Source: Candidatus Poseidonia sp.
GTDB taxonomy: Archaea > Thermoplasmatota > Poseidoniia > Poseidoniales > Poseidoniaceae
Direction of reading: 5' to 3'
DNA length: 64,000 nt
NCBI GenBank assembly: GCA_022426155.1
Contig: JAKMEE010000006.1
Coordinates: 62,001 to 126,000 of the forward strand
Shown: positions 22,502-31,300 of the stretch, in pieces
Layout: each line of letters starts with the position of its first letter
How positions within the stretch are numbered: the first letter of the stretch is position 1
Made by a program: the position numbers and the translations under genes
The notes under the pieces: generated by a model
What the model saw: only the letters and a program-made list of their open reading frames with translations
The model's database searches: none
What the model was told of the DNA's origin: nothing

Positions 22502-23233
22502 ATGATTTATGGACTCCTAGAATCATTCAACGACTCAATACTGCTTCTCATTCTCGTTGTTGTCGCTATGGCCTGTATTGGAGGAGGAATTCCTCCAATG
22601 TTAGAGCGTCGACGCAGACGTTCTATTGAGAATGATCTCCCCTCCTTCCTTGAATCTCTCTCTGATTCCGTTGGTGCAGGACGTGGTTTACAGGAAGCAA
22701 TGATGGAGCAATCACAAAGTTCCAACAGTTTGTTGGCCAATCTCCTGTCTGAAACCTTGAAAGAAAGCCACGCCTCCTCCTTTGAAGCAAGTTTGATATC
22801 ATTTGCGGCAAAGACACGTTCATCCCAGGTACAACGAGTTATGATGCTGGTTGAAACTGCTATCCAACAAGATTCTTCATTACAACCAATTCTTTCAGAT
22901 CTCAGTCGAGATTATGAACGTCTCAATGATTTGATGAACCGAAGAGAAACTGAATTATCTGGGAGGGGCATGCTCATCGTCCTCTTTGTTAGTATTGGCT
23001 TACCAGTTCTGATCGCCTTCATCGTTGGTTTGTTTGCTCCCGCAAGCAAGGGTTTTCAAATTGGAGCGTTTAACCAAACATTCAGTTATTTCTTTGCTGC
23101 AGCTTCGGCTGTTGGCGTTGCTGTCTCAGGGCGCATGATGGGTCGCCTCAAAGATACGCTTTGGTGGTTACCTTTGTGGATGGCGCTTTCAATGGGCCTT
23201 TACCTAGGGGCAGTCAAAGCAGTTGGAGGTTGA
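22502..23233 (+). CDS. Second T2SF-domain platform protein, Tad-like
   Basis: A 243-residue membrane protein with an N-terminal helix (LLLILVVVAMACIGGGIPP), a basic RRRRR stretch, then a T2SF cytoplasmic domain (DLPSFLESLSDSVGAGRGL, characteristic of TadB/TadC). Further helices follow after residue 155 (GMLIVLFVSIGLPVLIAFIV, then about residues 180-240). It pairs with the preceding gene to make the pilus or secretion platform. Three bases separate it from the ATPase gene. Assignment to TadB or TadC cannot be settled by eye. Confidence 0.75.
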   Translation: MIYGLLESFNDSILLLILVVVAMACIGGGIPPMLERRRRRSIENDLPSFLESLSDSVGAGRGLQEAMMEQSQSSNSLLANLLSETLKESHASSFEASLISFAAKTRSSQVQRVMMLVETAIQQDSSLQPILSDLSRDYERLNDLMNRRETELSGRGMLIVLFVSIGLPVLIAFIVGLFAPASKGFQIGAFNQTFSYFFAAASAVGVAVSGRMMGRLKDTLWWLPLWMALSMGLYLGAVKAVGG

Positions 23234-23236
23234 AAT

Positions 23237-24478
23237 ATGTCAGAAGAAATTTTGGAACAATACGGAAGAGTTACGATTTACACCGAAGCCAATCACCCAG
23301 CGCCAATTTACCATGTGGAAGGCGATATTCAACCGAATCCTTACGGGGATTTAGCCGCTCTTTTTGAAGACGATGCGCTTGAAGAAGTCATGTATAACGG
23401 TGGTACTCAATGCGTAAAGGTGGCTCACCGTGAGCACGGTATGTGTCGCACCAACATTTGGATTGACGATGATTCAGGCCTCCAAATCGCTAAAAATATC
23501 GCTTCTTTCACAAATGTGCCGTTGGGAGATGGGCCAGGAATGGTACCGATTTTCGATGGGCGGTTACCAGATGGTTCCCGTGTCAATGGGACGATCCAAC
23601 CGGTTTCACCAGATGGTCCGACATTGACCATTCGTAAATTCAAAGAAGATCCATTGACCATGATTGACCTTGTCAATTTTGGAACAGTGAATTCACGACT
23701 CGCAGCTATGATGTGGGTTTGGATTGAAGGCCTGGATAGCCGACCTGCAAACTTTGTTATTGCAGGCGGTACAGGTTCAGGTAAAACCACCACCCTGAAT
23801 TGCCTTGGAATGTATATCCCGTGGTCTCGTCGTTTATTGACGGTTGAGGATACGGCTGAATTGCAAGTGTATCACGACCACTGGCTGAGAATGGAAACTC
23901 GAAGAGAACGCCCAGATGGAACAACCGAGGTTGACATGAACGACTGCCTCAAATCTTCTCTCAGAATGCGTCCAGACCGTATTATTGTTGGTGAAGTTCG
24001 CGGACCTGAGTGTGCAACACTGCTTACGGCCATGAACACCGGTCACGATGGATCATTCGGTTCTCTGCACGCTAACACGGCTCAGGAAACTGTTACGAGA
24101 ATGATCAATCCTCCAATGAGTGTACCTCCAATCATGCTCAGCGGTTTGGACCTCATCATCATTCAGGCACGCCTGCATGTGAACGGTAAAACAGCCCGCA
24201 AAATCACTGAGGTCGCAGAGGTGGCAGGAATGGAAGGTGACAAACCTCGTTTGAATGCTATTTGGAAGTACAACGCAGCTACGGACCAAATCGAAGAAAC
24301 AGGAATCCCCTCGAAACTACGTGAAACTATTTGTAATGCTGCAGGAGTTACTCCGGATGTCTTTGAGCGACACGTGTCACAACGCCAGGCAATCATCGAG
24401 GATTTGGCACAACGAGGAATCAGTGATATTCAAACAGTGACTCAAGTCGTCCAAAACTTCTATGCTTCACAGCATTGA
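23237..24478 (+). CDS. Type IV pilus/secretion ATPase, TadA/VirB11-like
   Basis: Hexameric motor of the Tad-like machine, 413 residues, cytoplasmic. Walker A is GGTGSGKTTTL at residues 177-187. The Asp box is LLTVEDTAELQ, Walker B is MRPDRIIVGEVRGPE, and the His box is GSFGSLHANTAQET. The N-terminal 100 residues form the domain that contacts the platform; they include YNGGTQCVKVAHREHG. It is the last gene of the operon and converges with the SAP-motif gene with a three-base gap. It could drive a pilus, a secretion channel or an archaellum-like filament. The split platform favours Tad over FlaI. No prepilin gene lies in the operon itself. Confidence 0.85.
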   Translation: MSEEILEQYGRVTIYTEANHPAPIYHVEGDIQPNPYGDLAALFEDDALEEVMYNGGTQCVKVAHREHGMCRTNIWIDDDSGLQIAKNIASFTNVPLGDGPGMVPIFDGRLPDGSRVNGTIQPVSPDGPTLTIRKFKEDPLTMIDLVNFGTVNSRLAAMMWVWIEGLDSRPANFVIAGGTGSGKTTTLNCLGMYIPWSRRLLTVEDTAELQVYHDHWLRMETRRERPDGTTEVDMNDCLKSSLRMRPDRIIVGEVRGPECATLLTAMNTGHDGSFGSLHANTAQETVTRMINPPMSVPPIMLSGLDLIIIQARLHVNGKTARKITEVAEVAGMEGDKPRLNAIWKYNAATDQIEETGIPSKLRETICNAAGVTPDVFERHVSQRQAIIEDLAQRGISDIQTVTQVVQNFYASQH

Positions 24479-24481
24479 ATT

Positions 24482-26221
24482 TTAGCCTTGAAGTCGATTC
24501 AATAAGTCATCGATTTTGTCAATCTTTTTGCGAACACGATTCATGTTCTGCGACGCTTCTATCACGGATTCGGCCACTTCTTCTTCCACATCAGCAGGGA
24601 GTTCTTCTTGTTTGAAGGACTTTGCAAGTGCTTTGAGTTCGCTCACTATCGCATCAACTTCAGTTTCACTGACCAGGACACCCGGGGCAATCCTTGGAAT
24701 ATCCGAGGGCGATAGGTATCCGAGTTCAGCCCCGAGGATTCCTGCACATGCTAGGACTCGAGGACGTAAATCTGGAGTATTAACTTCGTAGCCCTTTGAT
24801 TCAAGGAACCGTATGACAAGGGCTTGTTGCGGTTCTTCAAATCCATGTTCGCTTGATTCAAGAACGGTCTGAACCAATTCCTCAAAAGAAATGATGCTAC
24901 GTTCCAATCGTTCAATCGTGGAGCGCTCTGCCCCCGTCAGGTGGACTGAACCATGGTGGAGAATTCTCATCATCCGCTGGCGGCGTTGAACAATAGGATC
25001 GTGTAATGCTTGAGTTTCAGCGATTTCAATGTGGAGGTCAAACAAGGCGTGCACTCTTCCTGATACGCTTGGCACTCTCAGGTCCAAACCGAGGTTCCTC
25101 GCTTCGAGTTCAAAGGCCATCCGTGCTTTCACAGTGTCTCCTTCATGCATTGCTAACATGTTTTCTAATTGATCCCGTAATGTACTTCTCACTTGCTCGA
25201 ACATACGTAATGCTTCACGTTCGGCCCAAGATTGTGGGAGTGCACTCGCTGCTGTGCTCTCCTGTTGAATTTGGAAGTCAAGTTCCATGACCGCTTGATT
25301 GATTCGCTGATGAACAGGCGCCATATCAGTGGCAAATCCATGATGCCTCAGAGAACTGATAAAGGCATTGAGATCGTCCACATTTGTGGTGCTGCTCACC
25401 ATTAGGAAGTCTCTTGCCATTGAATGTATTTCTGCCATTCTCCCCTCAAGCTCGAGCAGTGCAGTTTCTGTTTCAAGGCTATGCATGGTGGTCTCGGCGG
25501 TGTCTTGGACCATTGGCGGCGTGGATGATGGGGCGGCAGATGAGGTTTTACGCAATTCAGCATCGATGGTCGCCGCAATATCTGCACGAGAGGTTTCAAC
25601 GCCCTTTGATGCGATTTCTTCCCTCAAGGCTGTTTCCTCTTCAAAGGACCATCCCTCTCCATGGTCTTCAACGAAGGAGTCAACGGTTTCAACCACATTT
25701 TCGTCATTGGCGTCAACCGCTCCTGCGGGCGAAGGGACACTAGGGATGTTGGATTGGTCACGTGGCCTTCTGAGACTTTTCTTGACTTTCCCCCATGCAT
25801 TCTCTTGAGATGCTAGAACACCAGCAACTCTGACAAGAAGGGTTTGTTTGTTTCCTGAAAGCGGTAATTCCAAATCTTTGCACAAGGCGTGGAGTTCGTC
25901 TCTGGTCATGTTGTCCAATTTGTCGGTAACCAATTGCTTTGGATCGTGGAAGAGGTGGAGGTACAGACGTTGTCTCCTGGCTTTGATTGAACCTGATTTC
26001 TTAATTCCAAACACGCCAAGAATTTCACCGAGTTCGGCATTTGGAATGCTCTTCAGGCCATCCTTTGAGAGGTCCCAATCTGTCAAAACAAGGTTGCGGA
26101 TAAGTCGGCAACGGAGCGTTTCCACTGACCCATTTTTTGGTAAGGAATGTTCAGAGGCCATGACCTTCAAATCATCAAACCGAGCCTGATAAAGTCCGCT
26201 CAGTTGGTCTGATTTCTGCAT
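24482..26221 (-). CDS. SAP-motif and helical-domain protein of unknown function
   Basis: A 579-residue protein. The N-terminal 140 residues hold three helix-extended-loop-helix units resembling SAP DNA-binding motifs: about residues 13-45, 58-92 and 103-137, each with a leading acidic-Leu pattern, a central Gly/Ser turn and a closing RL or RV. A proline- and acidic-rich linker follows (about 145-240). The long C-terminal part (250-579) is alpha-helical with coiled-coil-like heptads and ends in RKKIDKIDDLLNRLQG. No enzyme motif is seen. It could be a chromatin or scaffold protein. AGGTGAG precedes the ATG. A TATA box is present upstream (26259-26266). It converges with the pilus ATPase. Confidence 0.6.
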   Translation of the reverse strand: MQKSDQLSGLYQARFDDLKVMASEHSLPKNGSVETLRCRLIRNLVLTDWDLSKDGLKSIPNAELGEILGVFGIKKSGSIKARRQRLYLHLFHDPKQLVTDKLDNMTRDELHALCKDLELPLSGNKQTLLVRVAGVLASQENAWGKVKKSLRRPRDQSNIPSVPSPAGAVDANDENVVETVDSFVEDHGEGWSFEEETALREEIASKGVETSRADIAATIDAELRKTSSAAPSSTPPMVQDTAETTMHSLETETALLELEGRMAEIHSMARDFLMVSSTTNVDDLNAFISSLRHHGFATDMAPVHQRINQAVMELDFQIQQESTAASALPQSWAEREALRMFEQVRSTLRDQLENMLAMHEGDTVKARMAFELEARNLGLDLRVPSVSGRVHALFDLHIEIAETQALHDPIVQRRQRMMRILHHGSVHLTGAERSTIERLERSIISFEELVQTVLESSEHGFEEPQQALVIRFLESKGYEVNTPDLRPRVLACAGILGAELGYLSPSDIPRIAPGVLVSETEVDAIVSELKALAKSFKQEELPADVEEEVAESVIEASQNMNRVRKKIDKIDDLLNRLQG

Positions 26222-26258
26222 GGAGTACTCACCTTGTGTTGTTTTGCACCCTTGAAAG

Positions 26259-26266
26259 CATATATG
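26259..26266 (-). promoter_or_regulatory. TATA box for the SAP-motif gene
   Basis: CATATATG (a palindrome) on the minus strand is centred about 41 bases before the ATG at 26221, in a 114-base gap. This places transcription start roughly 15-20 bases before the start codon, leaving room for the AGGTGAG ribosome site. Confidence 0.5.
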
Positions 26267-26335
26267 TCTTCGCTGTCAAGAAGCGGTTGAGACGCTGGTT
26301 TTCTGATGCTCTAGTCAGCACCGAATCAGGTGCCT

Positions 26336-27430
26336 TCATCCATCCAAATCAAACATTGGAGGGCTCGGATCTGAAAAATCATCGGGCATTCCAGGTATGA
26401 TGCGTTTCATTCCTTCATGTTCGCTGGTCATCATGGTAAGGAGAATCATGAATTCTTTGAGTAGATTCACCATTCCGAGGTGGCTGTCTTCAGGAAGGAC
26501 AATTCGTTCGCTTGAGGCGGTGATGCTCCCTTCTTCATTCAGCGTCTCCATCATCATCTCCACTCTTGGTCCACCCTTGAGTGGCTTACCATCGGGGTTG
26601 AGCATAAATTCCTGTGTGGTATCATCGCCCAGGCGATTAGCCTCCTTCAAGATGGTACTGATTTTTCGCTGTTCAACAAAAATACCTACTTTCTCATGCA
26701 AGGATGGATCGAGGCTTTCCAAAATGGCCCCTTCGAGTCGGAACGCTAACATTGCACTCGGGTCAAGCATCGTTGAAATGTTCGATGAAAGGAACCCTTC
26801 ACGAGCCACCATCAGGGTGAATCCATAAAGTGGAGGCGGAATAAATCGCTCTCTGTTTTGTTCTTTATCTTCTCGCTGAAGGCCGAGCGTATGCCGTCGT
26901 GATTTGAATTTGAACCCTGCATGGATACTTCTTGGTACGATGAATCCATCGATGTGACCTGCCTTACGTTGCTCTTCAAACCAAGGCCAACGTTCCTCTT
27001 CATCGAGTTGAGCGTATGACTCAGCTTCTCCAAGCTTTTCGGCCATATCTGCCGATGTGTAAATCACCAAATCATATCTCATGCGAAGTATTTGGCGGTG
27101 AATCAATTCATGGTCGCAAACCAAGATGGCCCCGCTCACGAGATATTCTGGTTTATCATCAGCCACCAAAACCCATGTTGGCTCTTTGCGGGGTAGTGCG
27201 CCTAGAATCGTCAGCCCCTCAACATCATAGTCATTCCAATCAAAAGCACTCATTCCGAGTAGGTCACCAGTACCATCCTTGAGTAATTCGATCGCCACTT
27301 CCATGTGGGGTACTTGCTTCATCAGCAAATCTTGATGTTTTCCGTGTGTTTCAACCGCTCGCTCAACCTGAGACCGTACGCCGTCCTTCTTTGAGGGGGT
27401 GGTTAACACAATGAGACGTTCGTCTTCCAA
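26336..27430 (-). CDS. Porphobilinogen-deaminase-like protein lacking the cofactor cysteine
   Basis: A 364-residue protein. The first 200 residues follow the order of hydroxymethylbilane synthase (HemC): a beta strand IVLTTPSKKDG, a helix, VAIELLKDGTGDLLGMSAFDW where HemC has the catalytic HSxKD(L/V)P, then GALPRKEPTWVLV, then RQILRMRYDLVIY in place of RRxxQLxxxxPDL, and HIDGFIVPRSIHAG in place of the YDAIILA motif. The catalytic-type Asp is kept, but the HSLK part is lost, and I see no cofactor-binding Cys in the last 150 residues. It may therefore be an inactive or repurposed relative. TTG 27430 is chosen from SD spacing; GTG 27436 is an alternative. No other heme genes are nearby. Confidence 0.5.
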   Translation of the reverse strand: MEDERLIVLTTPSKKDGVRSQVERAVETHGKHQDLLMKQVPHMEVAIELLKDGTGDLLGMSAFDWNDYDVEGLTILGALPRKEPTWVLVADDKPEYLVSGAILVCDHELIHRQILRMRYDLVIYTSADMAEKLGEAESYAQLDEEERWPWFEEQRKAGHIDGFIVPRSIHAGFKFKSRRHTLGLQREDKEQNRERFIPPPLYGFTLMVAREGFLSSNISTMLDPSAMLAFRLEGAILESLDPSLHEKVGIFVEQRKISTILKEANRLGDDTTQEFMLNPDGKPLKGGPRVEMMMETLNEEGSITASSERIVLPEDSHLGMVNLLKEFMILLTMMTSEHEGMKRIIPGMPDDFSDPSPPMFDLDG

Positions 27431-27437
27431 AGCCACT

Positions 27438-27454
27438 CCTCCTCGGCGAGGAGG
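27438..27454 (-). promoter_or_regulatory. Hairpin that hides the Shine-Dalgarno of the HemC-like gene
   Basis: On the minus strand CCTCCTCG and CGAGGAGG are exact reverse complements around one base; the realistic stem is five to six pairs. The 3' arm is the SD (GGAGG) lying seven bases before TTG 27430 and one base before GTG 27436, so TTG fits better. The pairing would block ribosome binding. Confidence 0.5.
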
Positions 27455-27535
27455 TGTCCTCGCAGGTTATGGGCGGGGACGATTGGTTAAGAAGTCCACC
27501 GTTGTGCAAAGGGTGTGCGCAGTGATGTCCAAACC

Positions 27536-28498
27536 ATGACCGAGGCGCTCACACGTTTGCAGCAACGCGTGAATGAATCGCTGAGTGCGTTAATCCAATC
27601 CGAACTGGATTTAGGTGGAGGAGAAGTCGTTCAGGAGGCGGGACGTGTTCTGCTGGCAGGAGGTAAACGGCTTCGTCCTCTTCTCATTCTATTGGCCTAT
27701 GAGCTTGCAGGCGGCAAGGATGAAGAGGAAATTTTTCCGCTTGCGATGGCCTTTGAGTTTATTCACACAGCCACGCTTGTTCACGATGATATAGCTGATG
27801 AAGCCGAACAACGTAGGGGCATTCAAACCATTCACGCACAGGCTGGCCTTGCTAAAGGCATCATTGCAGGTGACTGGCTCTTCGTTCAAGGTTTTGGACT
27901 CGGGGGGCGTTATGATGAAACAATTGTGAAACTCATGGCCCAATGTTGTGCCAACATTGCCATCGCTGAATTCCACCAACTCGACCATGTCCTAAATTTG
28001 GCCACAACTCCAGAGGATTATCTCGACATCGTTCGTGGAAAAACAGCTGGACCTTTCGCTGCCGGATGTCAAGCAGCAGGACTGGTAGCAGGCCTTGAAC
28101 CGGAGGCTGCTTCTGCCTTGAACATCTTCGGAATGGAGCTCGGCATAGCCTTCCAATTAGTGGATGATTTACTGGACTTGAGAGGAGACGAGCGAATGGG
28201 GAAGCCGCGAGGGGCCGATGTTTACGAAGGTAAGATGACCCTCCCTCTGATTCATGCTTTGACCCTCTCTCACGGACCTCACCGTGCACGTTTAGCCTCA
28301 ATCATTGAGGACTTCGAGGACGAACAATTTGATGAACTGATGCAATTACTGGAACGCTCGAGCAGTTTAGAGTACGCTGAAATTCTTGTACGTACACATC
28401 TGGAACGTGCTCAAAACGCTCTTGCTCAATTTCCCGATGGAGATGCAAAGGACCTGATGATGTTCATCACAGAATTCGTGATGGACCGACACGCGTGA
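27536..28498 (+). CDS. idsA: Polyprenyl (geranylgeranyl) diphosphate synthase
   Basis: Trans-prenyltransferase of about 320 residues that builds C15-C20 isoprenoid diphosphates for archaeal lipids, in the cytoplasm. Both Asp-rich motifs are visible: VHDDIADEAEQRRG (DDxxD) near residue 82 and FQLVDDLLDL near residue 205, plus GGKRLRPLL in the first helices. Residues before the first Asp motif (FIHTATL) give no bulky block, consistent with C20 or longer products; length cannot be read with confidence. Start: ATG 27536, with GTG 27515 possible. The next gene, geranylgeranyl reductase, starts nine bases after the stop, so they form one lipid operon. Confidence 0.93.
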   Translation: MTEALTRLQQRVNESLSALIQSELDLGGGEVVQEAGRVLLAGGKRLRPLLILLAYELAGGKDEEEIFPLAMAFEFIHTATLVHDDIADEAEQRRGIQTIHAQAGLAKGIIAGDWLFVQGFGLGGRYDETIVKLMAQCCANIAIAEFHQLDHVLNLATTPEDYLDIVRGKTAGPFAAGCQAAGLVAGLEPEAASALNIFGMELGIAFQLVDDLLDLRGDERMGKPRGADVYEGKMTLPLIHALTLSHGPHRARLASIIEDFEDEQFDELMQLLERSSSLEYAEILVRTHLERAQNALAQFPDGDAKDLMMFITEFVMDRHA

Positions 28499-28507
28499 GG
28501 TGAATAA

Positions 28508-29653
28508 ATGGCCGTGAAATCTGTTGAACATCGTCAAGTCATTGTGATTGGAGCAGGACCAGCAGGGAGTGCATGCGCCCAACGATTATCTGAAAGCGGC
28601 ATTGATGTGTTGGTTCTTGAGCGACGCAGTGTGGTTGGAAATCCAGCTCAATGTGGCGAATGTATTCCTAATTGGGGCGAAGTAGTCGGTACCTTTCTCG
28701 GACTTGACAACCATCAATGGTTGAAAGATTACTTTGATTTCCCAGAACGAATACGCCTCCATAGGCTTGACAACATGAGAGTTTTCCTGCCTTCGGGCAA
28801 AGCATTCCATTTCAAACTCGATGCTTTCGCAGGCCATCGGCTTCAATTTGACGGATATCTTGCAGATAAGGCTGTGAATGCAGGAGCAGAAATTCGCACC
28901 ATGACAGCCTTGAAACGAATACAACATCAAAGAAAATCCAATCGAGATGTATTGGTGACAGACCAAGGTCGCTTTTCGTGTGATTATCTCATCGATGCAT
29001 CAGGAAGCCTTGCTCATGTCGGTCGTCTGCGGCATGGGCAGGACCCAACTTTCAGGCCGGAAGACCAGGTGCCCACCATCTATGCACAGGTGCGTGGTAA
29101 AGTCCCAGAAACATTCGATGTATTCCTTGGCTCTGTGGCACCTTCTGGCTATGCGTGGATCATCCCAAAAGGCCCAAATTTCGCCAATGTGGGGTTGGGA
29201 GTTCGTGCTGGAAAACTCAAAGGTTCGCTGAAAGAACATCTCGAAAAATTCTGCAGCGATCTTGGGTTGGAAATTCTCTCCATCGGTGGAGGCTGGATCC
29301 CAATGGGAGGTCCTGTCAAACAAATGGTTGATGGAACCACAATGGCAGTGGGTGACGCTGCTGGTTTGGTTATGCCGAGTAATGGTGGGGGGATTTCTCA
29401 GGCAATTATTTCTGGGTGTTTTGCAGCTGAAACCATCGTTGAACATCTTGAAAACGGTACATCGCTTGATGCCTATGAACAAAAAGTGAGGAGTTGCATG
29501 GGGAAAGCGCTGAAAAATTCTCTTCGAAGCAAAAATTTCGGTTATGCCTTCCTTCGTGGTGATGTACTCACGGAAGTTATCCTTCGATGCCTTGGCCCGA
29601 TCGGCGGCATCCGTCGGGCGATGGAATGTGAAAAGCCACTCTGGATTGTATGA
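28508..29653 (+). CDS. Geranylgeranyl reductase-family FAD flavoprotein
   Basis: FAD-dependent reductase of 381 residues that saturates double bonds in the isoprenoid chains of archaeal lipids. It has the dinucleotide fold VIVIGAGPAGSACAQRL at residues 12-28, the PAQCGECIP motif near residue 45, a GYAWIIPKGP strand, and the second FAD motif MAVGDAAGLVMPSNGGGI near residue 279. SD GAGGTGAAT precedes the ATG. Location directly after the polyprenyl synthase supports a role in membrane lipid maturation. Related family members act on menaquinone or chlorophyll chains, so the exact substrate is not certain. Confidence 0.9.
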   Translation: MAVKSVEHRQVIVIGAGPAGSACAQRLSESGIDVLVLERRSVVGNPAQCGECIPNWGEVVGTFLGLDNHQWLKDYFDFPERIRLHRLDNMRVFLPSGKAFHFKLDAFAGHRLQFDGYLADKAVNAGAEIRTMTALKRIQHQRKSNRDVLVTDQGRFSCDYLIDASGSLAHVGRLRHGQDPTFRPEDQVPTIYAQVRGKVPETFDVFLGSVAPSGYAWIIPKGPNFANVGLGVRAGKLKGSLKEHLEKFCSDLGLEILSIGGGWIPMGGPVKQMVDGTTMAVGDAAGLVMPSNGGGISQAIISGCFAAETIVEHLENGTSLDAYEQKVRSCMGKALKNSLRSKNFGYAFLRGDVLTEVILRCLGPIGGIRRAMECEKPLWIV

Positions 29654-29726
29654 TGCCGTCCCAATATAAGCGCAAGAGGCCCCATCTCATCGGTTGGTTC
29701 AAGACTCTTGAACGATACGCAACATC

Positions 29727-30218
29727 ATGCGAGCGGACGAGCATCTCGACGACGAGGCCGTGAGCCCAGTCATCGCTACGGTGCTCTTACTCGCCATTAC
29801 CGTGATGCTTTCAAGCATGGTCTTTGTATTGATGCAAGGTGCGTTGACGACTGTTGAGAAATCAGCTCCACAAGCAACTGTTAGTGTTCGTGGTCTTGAC
29901 AATGGCTTCCATGTCGTCCGTTTGACTGCTTTGGACCAGTCAATTGACCCTGCCCGATTGAAGTACGACCTTCTCCCTGGGAACCTCACTTCTGACCTTC
30001 CAATACGGGGGCATGTAAACGATGCTGATGTCTATGGGGTCATCGGTTCAAATTTTTCATTCCATGACCGAGATGCTGGTTATTCGGTCACTCAAGGTGA
30101 TTACTTCGTGATTGATTCACAAACCATCGGGGCCACGGATGGGACCTGGAGGTTTCGTTTAATCGAAGAGAGTTCTGGTGTTCTTCTCATCGATGTGACA
30201 TTACCAGTGATCCGGTAA
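29727..30218 (+). CDS. Archaeal type IV pilin-like protein
   Basis: A 163-residue secreted protein with the archaeal pilin signature: a short polar leader (MRADEHLDDEA), then VSPVIATVLLLAITVMLSS, a hydrophobic helix of about 20 residues that both anchors and polymerises the subunit. A prepilin peptidase would cut before the hydrophobic stretch. The remainder is a beta-rich head without cysteines. A TATA-like AATATAAG lies near 29663-29670. It stands alone between the lipid reductase and moaA, and is 5 kb from the Tad-like operon, so it may or may not be its substrate. It converges with moaA, with no gap. Confidence 0.8.
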   Translation: MRADEHLDDEAVSPVIATVLLLAITVMLSSMVFVLMQGALTTVEKSAPQATVSVRGLDNGFHVVRLTALDQSIDPARLKYDLLPGNLTSDLPIRGHVNDADVYGVIGSNFSFHDRDAGYSVTQGDYFVIDSQTIGATDGTWRFRLIEESSGVLLIDVTLPVIR

Positions 30219-31226
30219 TCAACCACCGATAAAAGACATCTCGACCTTTGGTAAGTCCAATGTTTGGTCCGAACGATCCTTTGAATACTGGTCATTTCGT
30301 TGAGTCCAAATCGATTGAATGGCCGTTTGAATGTGCTCTTTGGTTGCTCCCATTCGTAACATCGATTTGATGTCATGGCCCTTTGATGTGAACAAGCAAG
30401 TGTAAATTGAACCATGTGCCGATAATCGAGCACGAGTGCAATCTCCACAGAATGGGGCGGTGACCGATTCAATCATGCCGACTTCATAGCCATCATCAAA
30501 CATGAATCGTTTTGCAACCTCGCCCTTGATGGATGATGGTGTCTGCTTTAGATTGCCAAAGTGCTGCTGTAGGAGGGCGCGAATCTCCTTTCCAGAAACA
30601 ACATCAGCGATGTTCCAAGCATTGGTATTGCCTACGTCCATGAATTCAATGAACCGCAGTGGAATGTTTGCATCCTTGAAAAACTTCGTCAAAGGGATAA
30701 TTTCTTGCTCGTTCACGTGTTTCTTCACAACGGTATTGACCTTCACTCCCAAGCCAGCTTCTTGGGCTGCCTTGATTCCTCTGAGGACACCTTGAGGGCT
30801 GAATGAATCGGTGTCTGCCATGGACTGAAACACCGCCTCATCCAACGCATCCAAACTGACTGTTACACGGTCCAATCCTGCTTTTGCAAGTTTGACGGCA
30901 TGCTGGGCTAACAATGCACCATTTGTGGTCATTGCAATGTCCAGTTCGCTAGAGACTGCACGGATGCCCTCAATCAAGTGAGGAAGGTCTCGACGCAACA
31001 TCGGCTCTCCTCCAGTTAAGCGAACTTTGCGAAGACCGAGTGGGAAAAGAGCCTCTACCACTTCGATGATCTCTTCGTAGGTGAGCAGAGATTCACGTGG
31101 AAGGTATTCATGATCGCTTCCGAAATGATCTCTTGGCATGCAATACGTGCAACGGAAATTGCAGCGGTCAGTGATGGATATTCGAAGATCGTGAAGTGGG
31201 CGACCCCTCGCATCACTTAACGACAT
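30219..31226 (-). CDS. moaA: GTP 3',8-cyclase MoaA
   Basis: Radical-SAM enzyme of 335 residues that turns GTP into 3',8-cyclo-GTP, the first step of molybdenum cofactor synthesis. The N-terminal cluster motif is CNFRCTYC, the SAM motif is RLTGGEPMLR, and the C-terminal second cluster has CGDCTRARLSAHG and a later Cys in YTCLF. The protein ends in GG, a conserved feature needed by MoaA. Its partner MoaC is not in the window. ATG 31226 lies 74 bases from aroA, which is divergent. A molybdopterin pathway in this organism is implied. Confidence 0.93.
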   Translation of the reverse strand: MSLSDARGRPLHDLRISITDRCNFRCTYCMPRDHFGSDHEYLPRESLLTYEEIIEVVEALFPLGLRKVRLTGGEPMLRRDLPHLIEGIRAVSSELDIAMTTNGALLAQHAVKLAKAGLDRVTVSLDALDEAVFQSMADTDSFSPQGVLRGIKAAQEAGLGVKVNTVVKKHVNEQEIIPLTKFFKDANIPLRFIEFMDVGNTNAWNIADVVSGKEIRALLQQHFGNLKQTPSSIKGEVAKRFMFDDGYEVGMIESVTAPFCGDCTRARLSAHGSIYTCLFTSKGHDIKSMLRMGATKEHIQTAIQSIWTQRNDQYSKDRSDQTLDLPKVEMSFIGG

Positions 31227-31300
31227 AATTCACGCAGTAGGTCCGAGGTTCTTGAATCTGTATTGCAAGGGTTCTTGACCGTCAGGGTTGACCTCCTCTC

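Noticed and set aside
21911-24478. Archaellum FlaI/FlaJ pair
   Set aside because: The platform protein is split into two single-domain genes and no flagellin, FlaH or FlaF/G genes are adjacent, so Tad-like fits better.
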